From NCBI GenBank assembly GCA_963783195.1, contig CAWAMV010000001.1, positions 7,418 through 71,417 of the forward strand: a DNA stretch of 64,000 nucleotides, in the 5' to 3' direction. This document shows positions 20,534 through 29,370 of this stretch, piece after piece. Under the pieces are notes generated by a model. The model saw nothing but the letters and a program-made list of their open reading frames with translations, had not been told where the DNA came from and ran no database searches. The position numbers and the translations under genes were made by a program. How positions within the stretch are numbered: position 1 is the first letter of the stretch; the number at the start of each line of letters is the position of its first letter. Origin of the DNA: Croceibacterium_B sp963783195 (GTDB taxonomy: Bacteria; Pseudomonadota; Alphaproteobacteria; Sphingomonadales; Sphingomonadaceae).

Positions 20534-22906
20534 ATGACCAGCAATCGGATCGGGAAGAGTTTGCTCGTCGCCAGCGCGCTGGCAAGCGCGGGCACGGTGG
20601 CGCCAGCCGCCTTCGCGCAGGACGCGCAGCCCGAGGAGCGGGCGGATGGCGCGGGCAACGACCAGATCATCGTCACTGCGCAGTTCCGCGAACAGTCGCT
20701 GCAGGATACGCCGCTTGCGATCACGGCGATTTCCGCCGACATGCTGGAAGCGCGCAGCCAGACCAACGTCGCGGAAATCGCCGGGCAGGCGCCTTCGGTC
20801 ACCCTCAAGCCGCAGGGCACCGCCTTCGGCCCGGCGCTGGGCGCATCGATCCGCGGCGTCGGCCAGTTCGACTTCAACCCCGGCTTTGAGCCGGGCGTGG
20901 GTGTGTATGTCGATGATGTGTATTTCGCCACCTTGACCGGCTCCATCCTCGACCTGCTCGATCTCGAGCGGGTGGAGGTGCTGCGCGGCCCGCAGGGCAC
21001 GTTGGCGGGCAGGAATTCCATCGGCGGCGCGATCAAGCTGTATTCGCGGCGACCCAGGGGCGACGGCTCCGGCTTCGGCGAAGTCACCTACGGCAGCCGC
21101 AACCGCATCGACCTGCGCGCTGCCTTCGACCTTGGCATCACCGACGATATCGCGCTGCGCGTGTCGGGCGTCTCCAAGATCCAGGAGGGCTATGTCGACC
21201 GTATCGACTATGGCTGCGCCTTTCCCGGCAGCGGCATCCCGGCGCTTGTCACCACCGAGGAGGGCTGCGTCGTCGATCGGGACGGCGACGTGAATTACCA
21301 GGCCATTCGCGGCCAGCTGCGTATCCAGCCCACCGACACGCTCGAGATCAACCTGTCGGCGGACTACACCTCCGACAGGCGAAATTCCCCCGCGGGCGTG
21401 CTGACCTTCGCCAATTACACGGGCGGCGGTTTCATCGACCCCTACGGATCGGGGGCAAAGCTCGATTCGCGTTTCATCTGCGGGGATTTCTGCAACTACG
21501 CGGCGTTCCAGTCCCCCGCGCAGCCCGGCCCGCTCGGCCCGCTCAGCCCCAACGGGTACCAGCAGTCGCTCTCGCGCGACGCGGTCGACCTGGAAGCCTA
21601 CGGTTTTTCCGGGACGGTGGAGCTCGAACTGGGGGCCAATCTGGGGCTGACCTCGATCACCGCCTACCGCGCCTACGATGCCTTCTTCGGCAACGACGAC
21701 GATTTCTCGCCGCTGGCGCACAGCCTTGGCCGCAGCAACGTGGATTTCTGGTCGTTCAGCCAGGAACTGCGGCTGTCGGGTTCGGCGATGGACGGGCTGC
21801 TCGAGTTCACGCTGGGCGGATATTACCAGGACCAGGAATCGGTCTACCTGACCTTCCAGGACTTGCGCTATGCCGCGCCCGGTTTCCCGCCCTTCATCGC
21901 CACCGACACGCTGCCGTCGGATACCAAGGCGGCCTTCGCGCACCTATCGGTCAATCCGACCGAGGCGCTGACGCTGACCGCGGGCATCCGCAATACCGAG
22001 GAATTGAAGGACAACACCTACCTTCGTAATACGCCTGCGGGTACGCCTCACCCGCTGCTGGGATCGCTCAACAATATCACCGGCACCTATTCGGGCAGCC
22101 GCGTCGATTACCGGCTGGGTGCGCAGTATCGCTTCAACGACGATATCATGGCCTATGTACAGTACAGCACTGGGTTCAAGGGCGGCGGCGTCAGCCCTCG
22201 GCCCTTCGCCGCCGCGCAGGTCATCGATTTCGGTCCCGAAACGCTGGGGTCCTATGAGGTCGGCATCAAGTCGGACCTGTTCGACCGGATTCTGCGCCTG
22301 AACCTCACCGGATTCTACATGCGCTACAACGACATTCAGCTGAACCTGCTGGAATGTCCGGACATCTCGCCGGCCCTGCCGCGCCCGTGTCCGATCACGC
22401 GCAACGTCGGCGCCGCCAATATTACCGGTTTCGAGGCGGAAGCCTTCGTCCGGCCCGGCGCGGGGTTCCAGCTCGACGCGGCGCTGAGCCACGTTGATTT
22501 CGATTTCCGCGAAAGCGCGCAGGCGCGCCTTGCCTCGGTCGGCATCCCGCTCGGCGACACGACGCCCTACAACCCGGACTGGAAGTGGAGCCTGGGCGTC
22601 CAGTACGAGATCGACCTGGCGGATGCGGGCACGCTGACGCCGCGCTTCGATGCCTCGTACCAGAGCGACATCTTCACCCGCTCGCCCAACACCGAGACCT
22701 CGCGCATCGAGGGCTACACGCTGGCCAACGCGCGTATCACCTACCAGCATCCCTCGGACTGGCAGATCGCGCTCAGCGTCACCAACCTGTTCGACAAGTA
22801 CTACTACCTCACCAGCTTCGACCTGATCGGTGCGGGCGCGGGTATCGTGGCGGCCCAGCCGGGTCGTCCGCGCGAGTGGGCGGTGAGCGTGCGAAGGGAT
22901 TTCTGA
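20534..22906 (+). CDS. TonB-dependent receptor
   Basis: A complete 790-residue TonB-dependent receptor. The chosen ATG has GGAGGGAGAGG just upstream and starts a clear signal peptide ending near AFAQ at residues 26-29; an upstream in-frame extension is ignored. A TonB-box-like QIIVTAQ follows, then the plug domain (ITAISADMLEARSQTNVAEI; VEVLRGPQGTLAGRNSIGGAI). The barrel ends in an aromatic residue (AVSVRRDF), as required for outer-membrane assembly. It is typical of the large sphingomonad receptor family used for aromatic and plant compounds. A LysR box precedes it, so it is probably induced together with the monooxygenase. Confidence 0.93.
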   Translation: MTSNRIGKSLLVASALASAGTVAPAAFAQDAQPEERADGAGNDQIIVTAQFREQSLQDTPLAITAISADMLEARSQTNVAEIAGQAPSVTLKPQGTAFGPALGASIRGVGQFDFNPGFEPGVGVYVDDVYFATLTGSILDLLDLERVEVLRGPQGTLAGRNSIGGAIKLYSRRPRGDGSGFGEVTYGSRNRIDLRAAFDLGITDDIALRVSGVSKIQEGYVDRIDYGCAFPGSGIPALVTTEEGCVVDRDGDVNYQAIRGQLRIQPTDTLEINLSADYTSDRRNSPAGVLTFANYTGGGFIDPYGSGAKLDSRFICGDFCNYAAFQSPAQPGPLGPLSPNGYQQSLSRDAVDLEAYGFSGTVELELGANLGLTSITAYRAYDAFFGNDDDFSPLAHSLGRSNVDFWSFSQELRLSGSAMDGLLEFTLGGYYQDQESVYLTFQDLRYAAPGFPPFIATDTLPSDTKAAFAHLSVNPTEALTLTAGIRNTEELKDNTYLRNTPAGTPHPLLGSLNNITGTYSGSRVDYRLGAQYRFNDDIMAYVQYSTGFKGGGVSPRPFAAAQVIDFGPETLGSYEVGIKSDLFDRILRLNLTGFYMRYNDIQLNLLECPDISPALPRPCPITRNVGAANITGFEAEAFVRPGAGFQLDAALSHVDFDFRESAQARLASVGIPLGDTTPYNPDWKWSLGVQYEIDLADAGTLTPRFDASYQSDIFTRSPNTETSRIEGYTLANARITYQHPSDWQIALSVTNLFDKYYYLTSFDLIGAGAGIVAAQPGRPREWAVSVRRDF

Positions 22907-22961
22907 TCGGCGGTTTCCGGCGGCGCACCTCCCTTAGGCAGTTGTCGGATGAACCCGAGTT

Positions 22962-23007
22962 GGCGGGTCCCCCACCTTTTTTTCGGACGCGACCCGCCGA
23001 CCCTTTT
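22962..23007 (+). terminator. possible terminator after the TonB receptor
   Basis: An 8-bp perfect stem, GGCGGGTC (22962-22969) with GACCCGCC (22991-22998), encloses a 21-nt T-rich loop and is followed by TTTT at 23004. The loop is long, so efficiency is uncertain. Confidence 0.35.
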
Positions 23008-23043
23008 GTTCCAATTGATGTGGGATCGGATAGACTTCTGTCG

Positions 23044-24753
23044 ATGAAAACCATGATTGCGATCGTCGGGGCCGGGCCGGTTGGGTTGAGCCTTGCGATA
23101 GATCTGGCGGTGCGGGGCGTGGAGGTGACGCTTGTCGACGAGCGCGAGGCGCGCTCCGTCCCCACGGTCCGCTGCAACCACATTGCCTCGCGCACGATGG
23201 AGGCGTTTCGCCGCTGGGGCATCGCCGGGCGCATCCGCGATTGCGGCCTGCCCGCCGATCACCCCGCGGACGTGGTGTTCCGCCCTGTCGCAACGCGCGA
23301 GGATTTCGCCCGCATCCCGATCCCCTCGCGGCAGGATCGCTATACCGACACATCGGGCGCGGACGGCTGGTGGCCGACGCCCGAACCCCCGCATCGCTGC
23401 AACCAGATCTTCTTCGAGCCGCTGCTGTTCGACCACGCCGCCTCACTGCCCGGAATCACTATCCTCAGTAGGCGGCAGGTCACCGCGTTCGCGCAGGACG
23501 AGGACGCCGTCACCCTGCACTTCACCGATTGCGACAGCGGCGAGCGGGACACGCTCGAAGCCGCCTATCTCGTCGGCTGCGACGGCGCGCGCTCGCTGGT
23601 CCGCAAGGGCATCGGTGCGCGGTTCGAAGGCGATGCCGAGATCCAGAAGGTGCAGTCGACCTATTTCCGTGCGCCCGCGCTCGTGGACCTGATCCCCGAC
23701 AAGCCCGGCTGGATGACTTATCTCTACCATCCCGTGCGTGCCGGAAACCTGCTCGCTATCGACGGACGGGAGACTTGGTTGCTGCATAACTACCTGCTGC
23801 CGGGCGAGACGGACTTCGAGCAGGTCGATCGAGATGCGTGCCTGCGGATGGTGCTGGGGGTGGACGAGGGGTTCGAATACGAGGTGCTGGGCAATGAGGA
23901 CTGGATCGGCCGCCGGCTGGTGGCGGATCGCTTCCGCGACCGCCGCGTGTTCATCGCGGGCGATTCCGCGCATATCTGGGTGCCCTATGCCGGATACGGC
24001 ATGAATGCCGGCATCGCCGACGCGCTCGACCTTTCGTGGATGCTCGCCGCCCGCCTGCAGGGTTGGGGCGGGGAGGCGCTGCTCGACGCCTACGAAGCCG
24101 AGCGCATGCCGATCACCGATCAGGTCTCGCGCTTCGCGATGGATCATGCAGGCCGCGCCATCTCCGAACGCACGCAGGTGCCTGCCGCGATCCTCGACCA
24201 CACGGCAGAGGGCGAGCGCGTGCGCGACCGATTGGGCAGGCAGGCCGAGCAACTGCATGTCCGGCAATTCGCCTGCGCCGGACTGAATTTCGGCTATTTC
24301 TACGATGCCTCCCCGGTAATTATCGGCGACGGCGAGAGGGCGCCCGACTATTCGATGAGCGATTACACGCCTTCGACCGTCCCGGGCTGCCGGGTGCCGC
24401 ACTTTTTCCTCGGCGACGGGACATCGTTGTACGATGCCATGCAGGACGGGTTCGTGCTGTTGCGGCTGGACCCGGACATCCGCGTCGCTGGGATCGTCCT
24501 ATCCGCCGCGGACCGCGCCATGCCGCTGCAGGTGCTGGACATCGATACTGGAATCGCGCCCGATGCCTATCGCCATGCACTCGTTTTGGTGCGGCCCGAC
24601 CGCCACATCGCGTGGCGCGGCGACGAAGCACCCGCCGATCCCGACTGCTTGGTCGCGACCGTGACCGGCTGGAACTCCGATCCCGCGACAGACCGCCCTG
24701 TCTTGGCGGGGCACTGTCAGAAGGACGGGGCAGGTGCTAGCGGCGCTGGATGA
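23044..24753 (+). CDS. class A flavoprotein monooxygenase, 3' end replaced by IS6
   Basis: An FAD-dependent aromatic hydroxylase. The ATG at 23044 starts directly at the FAD site (IAIVGAGPVGLSLAIDLAVRG). YLVGCDGARSLVRKG and RRVFIAGDSAHIWVPYAGYG are the DG and GD motifs. Native sequence runs about 555 codons to 24709. There the left terminus of an IS6-family element begins, and the last 14 codons up to the stop are read from IS DNA. Since family members are about 540-570 residues, little may have been lost and the protein could still fold. It follows the TonB receptor by 137 bp and resembles the monooxygenase at 17792 in type but not closely in sequence. Confidence 0.83.
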   Translation: MKTMIAIVGAGPVGLSLAIDLAVRGVEVTLVDEREARSVPTVRCNHIASRTMEAFRRWGIAGRIRDCGLPADHPADVVFRPVATREDFARIPIPSRQDRYTDTSGADGWWPTPEPPHRCNQIFFEPLLFDHAASLPGITILSRRQVTAFAQDEDAVTLHFTDCDSGERDTLEAAYLVGCDGARSLVRKGIGARFEGDAEIQKVQSTYFRAPALVDLIPDKPGWMTYLYHPVRAGNLLAIDGRETWLLHNYLLPGETDFEQVDRDACLRMVLGVDEGFEYEVLGNEDWIGRRLVADRFRDRRVFIAGDSAHIWVPYAGYGMNAGIADALDLSWMLAARLQGWGGEALLDAYEAERMPITDQVSRFAMDHAGRAISERTQVPAAILDHTAEGERVRDRLGRQAEQLHVRQFACAGLNFGYFYDASPVIIGDGERAPDYSMSDYTPSTVPGCRVPHFFLGDGTSLYDAMQDGFVLLRLDPDIRVAGIVLSAADRAMPLQVLDIDTGIAPDAYRHALVLVRPDRHIAWRGDEAPADPDCLVATVTGWNSDPATDRPVLAGHCQKDGAGASGAG

Positions 24754-25112
24754 GCCGCAAGTCCCGAGCCAAGCCGCCTAGTCCTTTTCGATACTTTCAC
24801 TCCTCGCCCGAGGTGATCCGGCTCGTGGTGATGCTGTATGTCAGGTTCCCGCTGTCGCTTCGCAACGTCGAGGACCTGCTGTCGGAGCGCGGCATAGATG
24901 TCTGCCACGAGACGGTGCGGCACTGGTGGAACAGGTTCGGTCCGATGTTTTCAGCTGACATACGCCGACAGCGCGTGAACCGGATGCGCGGCTTTCGCCA
25001 ACGGCGCTGGCACCTGGATGAGGTCTACGTGAAGATCAACGGCGAGATGCACTACCTTTGGCGCGCCGTCGACCAGGAAGGCGAGGTTCTAGAGAGCTAC
25101 GTGACAAAGACC
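24710..25112 (+). mobile_element. IS6-family element type 1, copy A, 5' fragment
   Basis: Left terminus GGCACTGTCAG at 24710, then a transposase start at 24750. The frame carries the N-terminal zinc/HTH region and the first catalytic Asp (RWHLDEVYV) but stops at 25118 after the match ends near 25112. It lacks the second Asp, the Glu and the right terminus. It is inserted at the 3' end of the preceding monooxygenase. Confidence 0.85.
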
Positions 25113-25240
25113 TTCTGAGGGGGCGCAGCTTGGCGAGGGGGGTGACTGTTAGAGAGGACAGGAGACGAGCGTCCGCCTATCGCTGAGAGCAGCACCACCA
25201 ACAGTAACGCCCCAACGGCCATCAGAGCAATAATCGCCAT
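25097..25240 (-). CDS. small membrane protein (47 aa)
   Basis: A 47-codon frame with AAGGTG 5 bp before the ATG at 25240. Residues 2-20 form a hydrophobic helix (AIIALMAVGALLLVVLLSA). The C-terminal codons and the stop lie in the adjoining IS6 fragment, so the original end is probably lost. No family recognised. Support rests on the ribosome site and the membrane segment only. Confidence 0.4.
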   Translation of the reverse strand: MAIIALMAVGALLLVVLLSAIGGRSSPVLSNSHPPRQAAPPQKVFVT

Positions 25241-25329
25241 GTTTCACCTTAACTTGCGAGCATCTTACAGTAGCATTGGACGGCCTTGAAATGGTCCGTT
25301 TACTGATGAGCGAGTATTGACCGGACATC

Positions 25330-25836
25330 ATGATGCACGGCCCAACGGACATGTGGAACCCCGACAACGCGATATACGAGGATGGCGAGTGGATCACTTG
25401 GGACGAGATCAACTCACACCTCGACCGGTTGGAGTTTGAGGCCCGCTTCCCGAACCTCGATGTCGATCTGGTGCCTATCTTCCAAAATCTGCTTTCGGTT
25501 GCGCAGGACTACCACGAACTCACAGGTAGCCATCTACAGGTCTACGGCGACCTCGGGGAGCTTTACGGTGCGATTACTCACGGGCTTAAGCTGCACCGCA
25601 ACTATGCGCAAGGATCAGACGGCAAGATCGGCAACCATTTCGTGGAGGTGAAGACCATCACCCCGTTCAAGGCGAAGGACACGATTACGCTCAACCTCAA
25701 GCGCAACTTTAGCAAGGTGCTCATCGTCAAGATCGATGCCGAATTCGAGGTGCAGAGTAGGCTGATCGACCGAAAGGCCCTGCCCAAGGCGAAGGGCGAC
25801 AAGCTCACGCTCAACTGGGCCGACTTCGAGGACTAA
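25330..25836 (+). CDS. hypothetical protein with nuclease-like ExK motif
   Basis: A 168-residue soluble protein that I do not recognise. Residues 73-84 (GDLGELYGAITH) and 95-110 (GSDGKIGNHFVEVKTI) stand out. Asp97, Glu106 and Lys108 form a D-x8-ExK arrangement reminiscent of PD-(D/E)xK nuclease folds, with Glu77 as a possible helix residue. This is weak pattern evidence, not an assignment. It lies between IS fragments and next to two reverse-strand hypothetical genes, which suggests a remnant of acquired DNA. The ATG at 25330 lacks a good ribosome site; the next in-frame ATG is the very next codon. Confidence 0.6.
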   Translation: MMHGPTDMWNPDNAIYEDGEWITWDEINSHLDRLEFEARFPNLDVDLVPIFQNLLSVAQDYHELTGSHLQVYGDLGELYGAITHGLKLHRNYAQGSDGKIGNHFVEVKTITPFKAKDTITLNLKRNFSKVLIVKIDAEFEVQSRLIDRKALPKAKGDKLTLNWADFED

Positions 25837-25897
25837 AGCTTGCCCGCCTCGCGAGCATTACCTCTCGCACGTCAAAAACCGCCCGTCGCGAAAACCG

Positions 25898-26254
25898 TCA
25901 ATCCTGCTCGAAGACCGCGCTGAGTGCGTCGGTGAGGATCGTGCGATAGCTCTCGTCATCCCTGCCAGAGAACGGCGTGTTCCCTGCATTCACCCACGCG
26001 GTAGTCACACACGATCCGTTCGGAGTTTCTCGTAACTGAACTCCGAACATCATTTCACCAGTCCAGCTTCGGCAGACGTAAAGCCAATCGTCTTCAACAA
26101 AGACGAACCACCTATCCTCCATCTGGAGGGGAGTGAGACCACGTCGCAGCTTTTCGGTCTGCTGCTGGTTGAACGTCAGGGAAACAGCCAATGGTGTCGG
26201 ATGCTCCGGCAGAGGCAGCAGCTTCCAAGAGCTTCTTGTGACAATGTCAACCAT
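25898..26254 (-). CDS. hypothetical protein (118 aa)
   Basis: The start at 26254 is chosen because GGAGGAGG lies 5 bp upstream. The protein has no signal peptide or membrane segment. It is rich in aromatic residues in the middle (MEDRWFVFVEDDWLYVCRSW), which resembles small immunity or nuclease-associated proteins in style only. It lies 23 bp downstream of the next reverse-strand gene, so the two probably form an operon. Function unknown. Confidence 0.6.
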   Translation of the reverse strand: MVDIVTRSSWKLLPLPEHPTPLAVSLTFNQQQTEKLRRGLTPLQMEDRWFVFVEDDWLYVCRSWTGEMMFGVQLRETPNGSCVTTAWVNAGNTPFSGRDDESYRTILTDALSAVFEQD

Positions 26255-26277
26255 GCTGCCTCCTCCGGCAACCCCAG

Positions 26278-26595
26278 TCAAAAACGGCGAAGCTGATCCT
26301 TGAACGTAAATCGCAACTGGCCGTTCGACGTTTCGACGTCATCGATGGAATAGATACCGACATAGCTTTTCCTGCGCCGCTTTCCGCTCGCGTCGGGAGG
26401 ATGGCTCGTGGTTAGGATCGCTTTCTTGCCACGCTTCAATGCTTCGATGAACGCGTCCCACTTTGACCGACCGTCGAAGCCCGGATCGACGTATTGCGGC
26501 CAGCTTCCCTTAGTCCAGTGTTGATGCACGCAAGGAAGCTTCTCGCCATTCCACTCCGCAAACCACGAACCCGGATGCCCTTTTGGCTTTCGCAT
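26278..26595 (-). CDS. hypothetical protein (105 aa)
   Basis: A basic protein beginning MRKPKGHPGSWFAEWNGEKL. The ATG at 26595 is preferred over an earlier in-frame start at 26739 because the upstream part has no protein-like character. It has a KRGKKAILTTS segment and a basic SGKRRRKSYVGIY stretch, so nucleic-acid contact is possible. First gene of a two-gene reverse unit with 25898-26254. No family recognised. Confidence 0.58.
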   Translation of the reverse strand: MRKPKGHPGSWFAEWNGEKLPCVHQHWTKGSWPQYVDPGFDGRSKWDAFIEALKRGKKAILTTSHPPDASGKRRRKSYVGIYSIDDVETSNGQLRFTFKDQLRRF

Positions 26596-26865
26596 TCGTA
26601 TCGCCCCTCTGTTGCCGCTACGCGCGGCCAGACTTGTAAAGCATCGCTGGTTAAGGATTCGGCGGACGACTATGCTGCTGGGTTCGGATGCAATCCTAAC
26701 GTGCCAAACGCCACTGCCACCTGTGGCTTCATTCGCCACTGCTCTTCAGGCGACCAATCCGCCAAAATGCCTGAGTAGAAATCGGCACCTCGTGTTTCAG
26801 ATTTAAGGGCAGGCCAGAGGTAGACGGCTCGATTGAAGCACATCGTGCCGAAATGCATGTGCCAC

Positions 26866-27682
26866 GGCACTGTCAGAAGAATTGCACCGCTAGCAAAATG
26901 AGGGAAGCGGGGTAGGGGAGGGCTATGCCTCGCCCACGCAAACCAGCCAGCCCGTTTCGGTACATTCACTCCTCGCCCGAGGTGATCCGCCTCGTGGTGA
27001 TGATGTATGTCCGGTTCCCGCTGTCGTTGCGGAACGTCGAGGACCTGCTGTCCGAGCGCGGCATCGACATCTGCCATGAGACCGTGCGCCACTGGTGGAA
27101 CAGGTTCGGTCCGATGTTCGCCGCCGACATACGCCGGCAGCGGGTGAACCGGATGCGCGGTTTTCGCCAGTGGCGCTGGCACCTCGACGAGATGTACGTC
27201 CGGCTGAACGGCGAGATGGTTTACCTCTGGCGCGCCGTCGACCAGGAGGGCGAGATCCTCGAGAGCTACGTCACGAAGACCAGGGACAAGGCTGCTGCCT
27301 TGCGCTTCATGAAGAAGGCGCTGAAGCGTCATGGCTCACCTGAGACGATCACCACCGACGGTCTGCGCTCCTACAAGGCCGCGATGACGCGAGCTCGGCT
27401 GCGAGGCAAAGCAGGAGACCGGCCGCTGGGCCAACAACCGGGTGGAGAACAGTCACCTGCCGTTCCGACGACGAGAACGGGCGATGCTGCGCTTCAGGCA
27501 GATGAAGTCGCTACAGAAGTTCGCATCGGTTCACGCCAACGTCCACAATCTCTTCAACTCAGAACGCCAGCTCGTCGACAGACAGACATACAAAGCCCGC
27601 CGCTCGGCCGCCCTGGCCGAGTGGCAGAACCTCATGGCCTGAAGCTTGCCGGGGAAGGGGAGGGCTGTGTCAGCCGGAGAGC
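26866..27682 (+). mobile_element. IS6-family type 1, copy B (right end cut by copy C)
   Basis: Left terminus GGCACTGTCAG at 26866, with the alternative leader that contains GCACCGCTAGCAAAATGA (type 1b). The transposase follows. The right side proceeds to the subterminal CTGTGTCAGCCGGAGAGC and is then interrupted at 27683 by the left terminus of copy C, about 25 bp before its own end would be reached. Confidence 0.85.
26925..27642 (+). pseudogene. IS6-family transposase, copy B, frameshifted
   Basis: An IS6-family DDE transposase with N-terminus MPRPRKPASPF instead of MSRKSRAKPPSPF. The catalytic set is RWHLDE, TTDGLRSY and the Glu of NRVENSHL. One extra base in ATGACGCGAGCTCGG near 27388 shifts the frame before the catalytic Glu. 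The rest continues in another frame to 27642. The same extra base is found in the copy at 63174. Confidence 0.85.
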
Positions 27683-28530
27683 GGCACTGTCAGAAGGATT
27701 GCACCGCTAGCAAAATGAACCGAGCGGGTGCTAGGCGGCGGGGGATGAGCCGCAAGTCCCGAGCCAAGCCGCCTAGCCCTTTTCGATACTTTCACTCCTC
27801 GCCCGAAGTGATCCGGCTGGTGGTGATGATGTATGTCAGGTTCCCGCTGTCGCTGCGCAACGTCGAGGACCTGCTGTCGGAGCGCGGCATCGATATCTGC
27901 CACGAGACGGTGCGGCACTGGTGGAACAGGTTCGGTCCATGTTTGCCGCCGACATCCGCCGGCAGCGGACGAGCCGCATGCGAGGCTTTCGCCAATGGAG
28001 ATGGCATCTCGACGAGGTCTACGTGAAGATCAACGGCGAGATGCATTACCTGTGGCGAGCGGTCGACCAGGAGGGCGAGATCCTCGAGAGCTTCGTCACG
28101 AAGACAAGGGACAAGGCAGCAGCGCTCACCTTCATGAAGAAGGCGCTGAAGCGCCACGGCTCACCCGAGACGATCACCACCGATGGTCTGCGCTCGTACA
28201 AGGCAGCGATGAGCGAGCTCGGCTGCGAGGCAAAGCAGGAGATCGGCCGCTGGGCCAACAACCGGGTGGAGAACAGTCACCTGCCGTTCCGACGACGAGA
28301 ACGAGCGATGCTGCGCTTCCGGCAGATGAAGTCGCTACAGAAGTTCGCCTCGGTTCACGCCAACGTCCACAACCACTTCAACTCAGAACGCCACCTCATC
28401 GACAGACAGACATACAAAGCCCGCCGCTCGGCCGCCCTGGCCGAGTGGCAGAACCTCATGGCCTGAAGCTTGCCGGGGAAGGGGAGGGCTGTGTCAGCCG
28501 GAGAGCGGTTCGCATCGGACTGACAGCACC
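27683..28530 (+). mobile_element. IS6-family type 1, copy C (848 bp, both ends)
   Basis: Left terminus GGCACTGTCAG (27683) and right terminus ending CTGACAGCACC (28530) are imperfect inverted repeats. The leader is mosaic: type 1b sequence up to about 27728, then type 1a. No matching 8-bp target duplication is seen because the left flank is copy B. The transposase is broken by one missing base. Confidence 0.88.
27745..28466 (+). pseudogene. IS6-family transposase, copy C, frameshifted
   Basis: Starts MSRKSRAKPPSPF at 27745. One G is missing near 27938 (GGTCCATGTT where other copies have GGTCCGATGTT), so the frame breaks after WWNRFGP. The remainder with all three catalytic acidic residues stays open to 28466. 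Full length would be 240 residues. Confidence 0.87.
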
Positions 28531-28654
28531 GTCTGTTTTGGTCTACTTGCGGCCAAAAGCAGCCAGTCCGCTAGCGGCCCAGTTTAAGCCAGCGCCGATC
28601 GACCGGGATTATAAGCGCGCGGCTGAATGCCACGCAGGAACCGCGAGGCGAAGT

Positions 28655-29129
28655 TCAGCTCTTTTTAGCGGCGCAATTCAGCCAGGGCGACGAGCCGACA
28701 ATACGCGCCTCGCTGTAGGTTAGACGTTCGCCTGGCCCGAGATTTTCCTCGAAAGCGATCCGGCCTACGATTTCATCTGCGTTGACATACATCAGGACAT
28801 GACCCGGCTCATTCTCGTCGATGGGAAACGGGAATAATGCCAATGAGATGCCCGAATAATCAGGCCCGAAAAACGACAGAGCATGCTCGAACGAGGCCGG
28901 ATGTAGTGTCTCGCCATCCACGCGGAAATAAGAAGCCCTCTTCGTCAATTTTCAAAGAAAGCGGTCCGTCACATTTACCCCTGGGCGCATATTCGCCGTA
29001 GATGCCTGCGAGAGCCGGATCGCGCAGGTCGTGCAGCGTTACTGCCCCAGCGTCGGTTGCAAAGCACAGCGCCGACAGCGCGAGAATGCACAACGCTTCA
29101 GGTCCCCGTCGTCGCCTTGGAATGCTGCC
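28655..29129 (-). pseudogene. secreted hypothetical protein, frameshifted
   Basis: Two overlapping reverse frames make one protein of about 158 codons. The start at 29129 gives a signal peptide: basic RRRR, hydrophobic CILALSALCFA, then a cut near DAGA. The body LHDLRDPALAGIYGEYAPRG and KIDEEGFLF is joined by a frame change near 28912 to FRVDGETLHPASF and continues to 28655. Probably periplasmic. No family recognised. It lies between an IS6 copy and the IS1111 element. Confidence 0.6.
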
Positions 29130-29370
29130 CATTGCGAATCTCACCGCATCGTCGCCAACGCACACAGTCTGCGCTTGCACTCCGGAACGCGCAATAGCGT
29201 CTAAGTTGCAGACGCGAAGCGATTGGCTTTTACCGGGTCGTTAGTGGAATGGCGGCTTCCGGGTCGCGCTGGCCAAAAGCAGATGGGGTGGATGGCTCCC
29301 GCTCCCGGCATCTGAGGTGCCAAAGTGTGGAAGCTGTCAAAGCGTCCACGAGCAAAGGGAGCCACCCACG

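Noticed and set aside
20135..21943. 602-codon reverse open frame
   Set aside because: Antisense shadow of the LysR and TonB receptor genes.
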